A DNA stretch of 16,095 bases from an uncultured Pedobacter sp. GTDB taxonomy: Bacteria; Bacteroidota; Bacteroidia; Sphingobacteriales; Sphingobacteriaceae. Position 1 is the first letter of the stretch, and each line of letters opens with the position of its first letter. The DNA is taken from positions 1 to 16,095 of the forward strand of contig CALLKE010000014.1 in NCBI GenBank assembly GCA_938008555.1, given 5' to 3'. Below, in pieces: positions 14,376 through 16,095 of this stretch. The position numbers and the translations under genes are program-made. Under the pieces are notes generated by a model, which saw only the letters and a program-made list of their open reading frames with translations, was not told the DNA's origin and ran no database searches.

Positions 14376-15896
14376 ATGACGCTTGTTAATTCTTTTTTTA
14401 CTTGGATCATGAAAAAACGAATGCACCAAATCGAGCTATTCGTTAAATACCCACATGAAGTTCAGGAGGAGTGGCTTCAAAGATTAATTTCAATTGCCAA
14501 GCATACTGAATGGGGTAAGCAGTACGATTATTCGTCTTTAAATACACAACAGCAATTTAAAGAACGTGTACCTCTCCAGAACTACGACAGCTTAAAACCA
14601 TACATCAGTCGAATGCTAAAAGGCGAACAAAATATATTATGGCCATCGGAGATTAAGTGGTTTGCAAAATCATCAGGCACCACCAACGATCGAAGTAAAT
14701 TCATTCCTGTAAGTGAAGAGTCATTAGAAGAATGTCACTTTAAAGGTGGAAAAGATCTACTGTCCATCTACTGCCATAATCGCCCAGACACCAAAATATT
14801 TACAGGAAAATGTTTGGTTTTGGGAGGAAGCCATCAAATCAATCAACTCAATGCTGATTCTTGGTATGGAGATCTATCTGCAGTGCTAATCAAAAACCTG
14901 CCTTTTTGGGCCGAGTTTTATCGTACTCCCGATCTATCAATCACATTGATGGACAACTTTGAAGAAAAAGTAGAGAAAATTGCAGAAGCAACAATTGATG
15001 TCAATGTAACTAATATATCGGGAGTACCTACTTGGAATATCGTCTTGGCAAAAAGAATACTTGAAATCACAGGCAAAGAAAATCTTCTTGAGGTATGGCC
15101 AAACCTTGAGTTTTATTCCCACGGAGCCGTCAATTTTAAACCTTATCGCGAACAGTTCAGAAAGCTGATCCCTTCTGATACGATGTATTATCTAGAAACC
15201 TACAATGCATCAGAAGGTTTTTTTGGCATACAAGATCAGCCCAACTCAGAAGAAATGCTCCTCATGCTTGACTATGGCATTTACTATGAGTTTTTACCCA
15301 TGGAAGATTTTGGAAAAGAAAACCCTCCCACATTAAGCTTAGATGAGGTAGAACTTCATAAAAATTATGCCATCATTATTTCCACTAACGCTGGTTTATG
15401 GAGATACCTGATTGGTGATACAATTAGATTTACTTCGCTATCTCCTTTCCGTATTCAAATTACAGGACGTACCAAACATTTTATCAACGCATTTGGAGAA
15501 GAATTAATTATCGACAATGCTGAGAAAGCACTAGAAGAAGCCTGTAAACGTACACATGCTAGCATTCGTGAATACACCGCTTGCCCAATCTATTTTAAGA
15601 ATAACTCTAGAGGCGGGCATGAATGGATCATTGAATTTGAACATTCCCCAGACAGCTTGGAATATTTTACCGAGGTGCTAGATCGGACACTGCGAGAAGT
15701 AAATTCTGATTATGATGCCAAACGCTTTAACGATATAGCTATGAAAAAACCGCTCATCCATGTTGCTCCGGAGAGTACATTTTTTAATTGGATGAAAAAA
15801 AAAGGCAAACTAGGCGGACAGCATAAGGTCCCCCGACTTGTAAATGAAAGAACGTATGTGGAGGATATATTGAACATGATGTCGCTAACAACCTAA
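14376..15896 (+). CDS. GH3 auxin-responsive promoter family protein (adenylating enzyme)
   Basis: 506 residues, full length for bacterial GH3-family proteins common in Bacteroidota. The family forms acyl-adenylates and, in plants, joins amino acids to hormone acids; the bacterial substrate is not established. Visible: ATP-binding loop KSSGTTNDRSKFIP (98-111), LETYNASEGFFGIQD (about 273-287, adenine/phosphate-binding region), WRYLIGDTIRF (about 342-352, with the conserved GD), and TGRTKHFINAFGEELI (hinge to the C-terminal lobe). The C-terminus has APESTFFNWMKKKGKLGGQHKVPRL split over two short motifs typical of the family. It starts 33 bp after lptB and is probably cotranscribed. It is not related to glycoside hydrolase family 3 despite the name. 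Confidence 0.92.
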   Translation: MTLVNSFFTWIMKKRMHQIELFVKYPHEVQEEWLQRLISIAKHTEWGKQYDYSSLNTQQQFKERVPLQNYDSLKPYISRMLKGEQNILWPSEIKWFAKSSGTTNDRSKFIPVSEESLEECHFKGGKDLLSIYCHNRPDTKIFTGKCLVLGGSHQINQLNADSWYGDLSAVLIKNLPFWAEFYRTPDLSITLMDNFEEKVEKIAEATIDVNVTNISGVPTWNIVLAKRILEITGKENLLEVWPNLEFYSHGAVNFKPYREQFRKLIPSDTMYYLETYNASEGFFGIQDQPNSEEMLLMLDYGIYYEFLPMEDFGKENPPTLSLDEVELHKNYAIIISTNAGLWRYLIGDTIRFTSLSPFRIQITGRTKHFINAFGEELIIDNAEKALEEACKRTHASIREYTACPIYFKNNSRGGHEWIIEFEHSPDSLEYFTEVLDRTLREVNSDYDAKRFNDIAMKKPLIHVAPESTFFNWMKKKGKLGGQHKVPRLVNERTYVEDILNMMSLTT

Positions 15897-15992
15897 TGTT
15901 AAAAAGGCCAAGAGAAATGAAATACGCTACATGCAAATCCACGTATTATTGTTAAACGGATCTTGCCCAAGCTACCATCTCTATTATCGCCA

Positions 15993-16095
15993 CTAGTGCC
16001 GTATTTCCAAAGAGCCGAAATACCTCTGAGTAGTTCCATCGTTACCTAAAAACTCAATCACATAGTAATAAGGACCCGATGGAAGAACATATGAG
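15993..16095 (-). CDS. C-terminal end of a T9SS-secreted protein (type B sorting domain), partial
   Basis: Only the last 33 residues are inside the window, with a TAG at 15993-15995 on the minus strand. The frame reads ..YVLPSGPYYYVIEFLGNDGT and ends ..QRYFGSLEIRH. The pattern (LP.G.YYYVI....G......G...I.R) is the end of the gliding-motility-associated C-terminal domain, which directs outer-membrane translocation by the type IX system found only in Bacteroidota. The gene converges on GH3; no strong terminator hairpin was seen in the 96 bp between them. Family call rests on a short piece. Confidence 0.65.
   Translation of the reverse strand, partial: SYVLPSGPYYYVIEFLGNDGTTQRYFGSLEIRH

Noticed and set aside
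15897..15992. Terminator between GH3 and the convergent T9SS gene
   Set aside because: One would be expected here, but no convincing hairpin was found by eye.
1..16095. CRISPR array, tRNA, rRNA, transposase or integrase
   Set aside because: No regular spaced repeats, no cloverleaf-like or rRNA sequence, and no recombinase motif in the translated frames; the long direct repeat is a gene-cassette duplication, not an insertion sequence.

Overview
The window looks like Bacteroidota, most likely a Sphingobacterium- or Pedobacter-type genome. Three things suggest this: moderately AT-rich DNA with weak Shine-Dalgarno signals, a recJ - lptB-like ABC ATPase - GH3-family run of core genes, and a type IX secretion C-terminal sorting domain at the right edge. 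The genus is inference; no rRNA or tRNA is present to fix it.

Positions 1-9906 form a type VI secretion (T6SS) effector/immunity island, all on the + strand. It has three units. Unit 1 (65-1410) is an effector with its own N-terminus, a divergent membrane-protein immunity candidate, and an immunity pseudogene. Unit 2 (1424-5719) is vgrG, an effector, an intact immunity gene, a truncated immunity gene, a frameshifted immunity gene and a secreted DUF2059 protein. Unit 3 (5731-9906) is a second vgrG encoding an identical protein, an effector with the same first 81 residues but a different toxin end, and three immunity paralogues, two of them preceded by remnants of effector 3' ends. The 2.2-kb block carrying vgrG and the effector N-terminus is repeated at an offset of 4307 bp with one substitution noticed. 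Homology stops exactly after effector codon 81.

The three effector C-termini differ in sequence but share one architecture: glycine-rich hydrophobic helices around a W(T/V)(N/D) motif. All apparent immunity proteins are small multi-pass membrane proteins. Together this points to membrane-acting, probably pore-forming, toxins neutralised in the inner membrane. The likely mode of action is that each VgrG spike carries its downstream effector through a shared N-terminal loading module, while toxin tips and immunity genes are exchanged by recombination.

Positions 10027-11621 hold a 442-residue protein of unrecognised family with a TPR-like C-terminal half, perhaps an island accessory or chaperone, and a short degraded reading frame resembling an RHS core. 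A perfect 20-bp palindrome follows. From 11764 to 15896 the window is ordinary chromosome: recJ, an lptB-like ABC ATPase and a GH3-family enzyme. At the right edge, on the - strand, is the last part of a secreted protein with a type IX (gliding-motility type) C-terminal domain.
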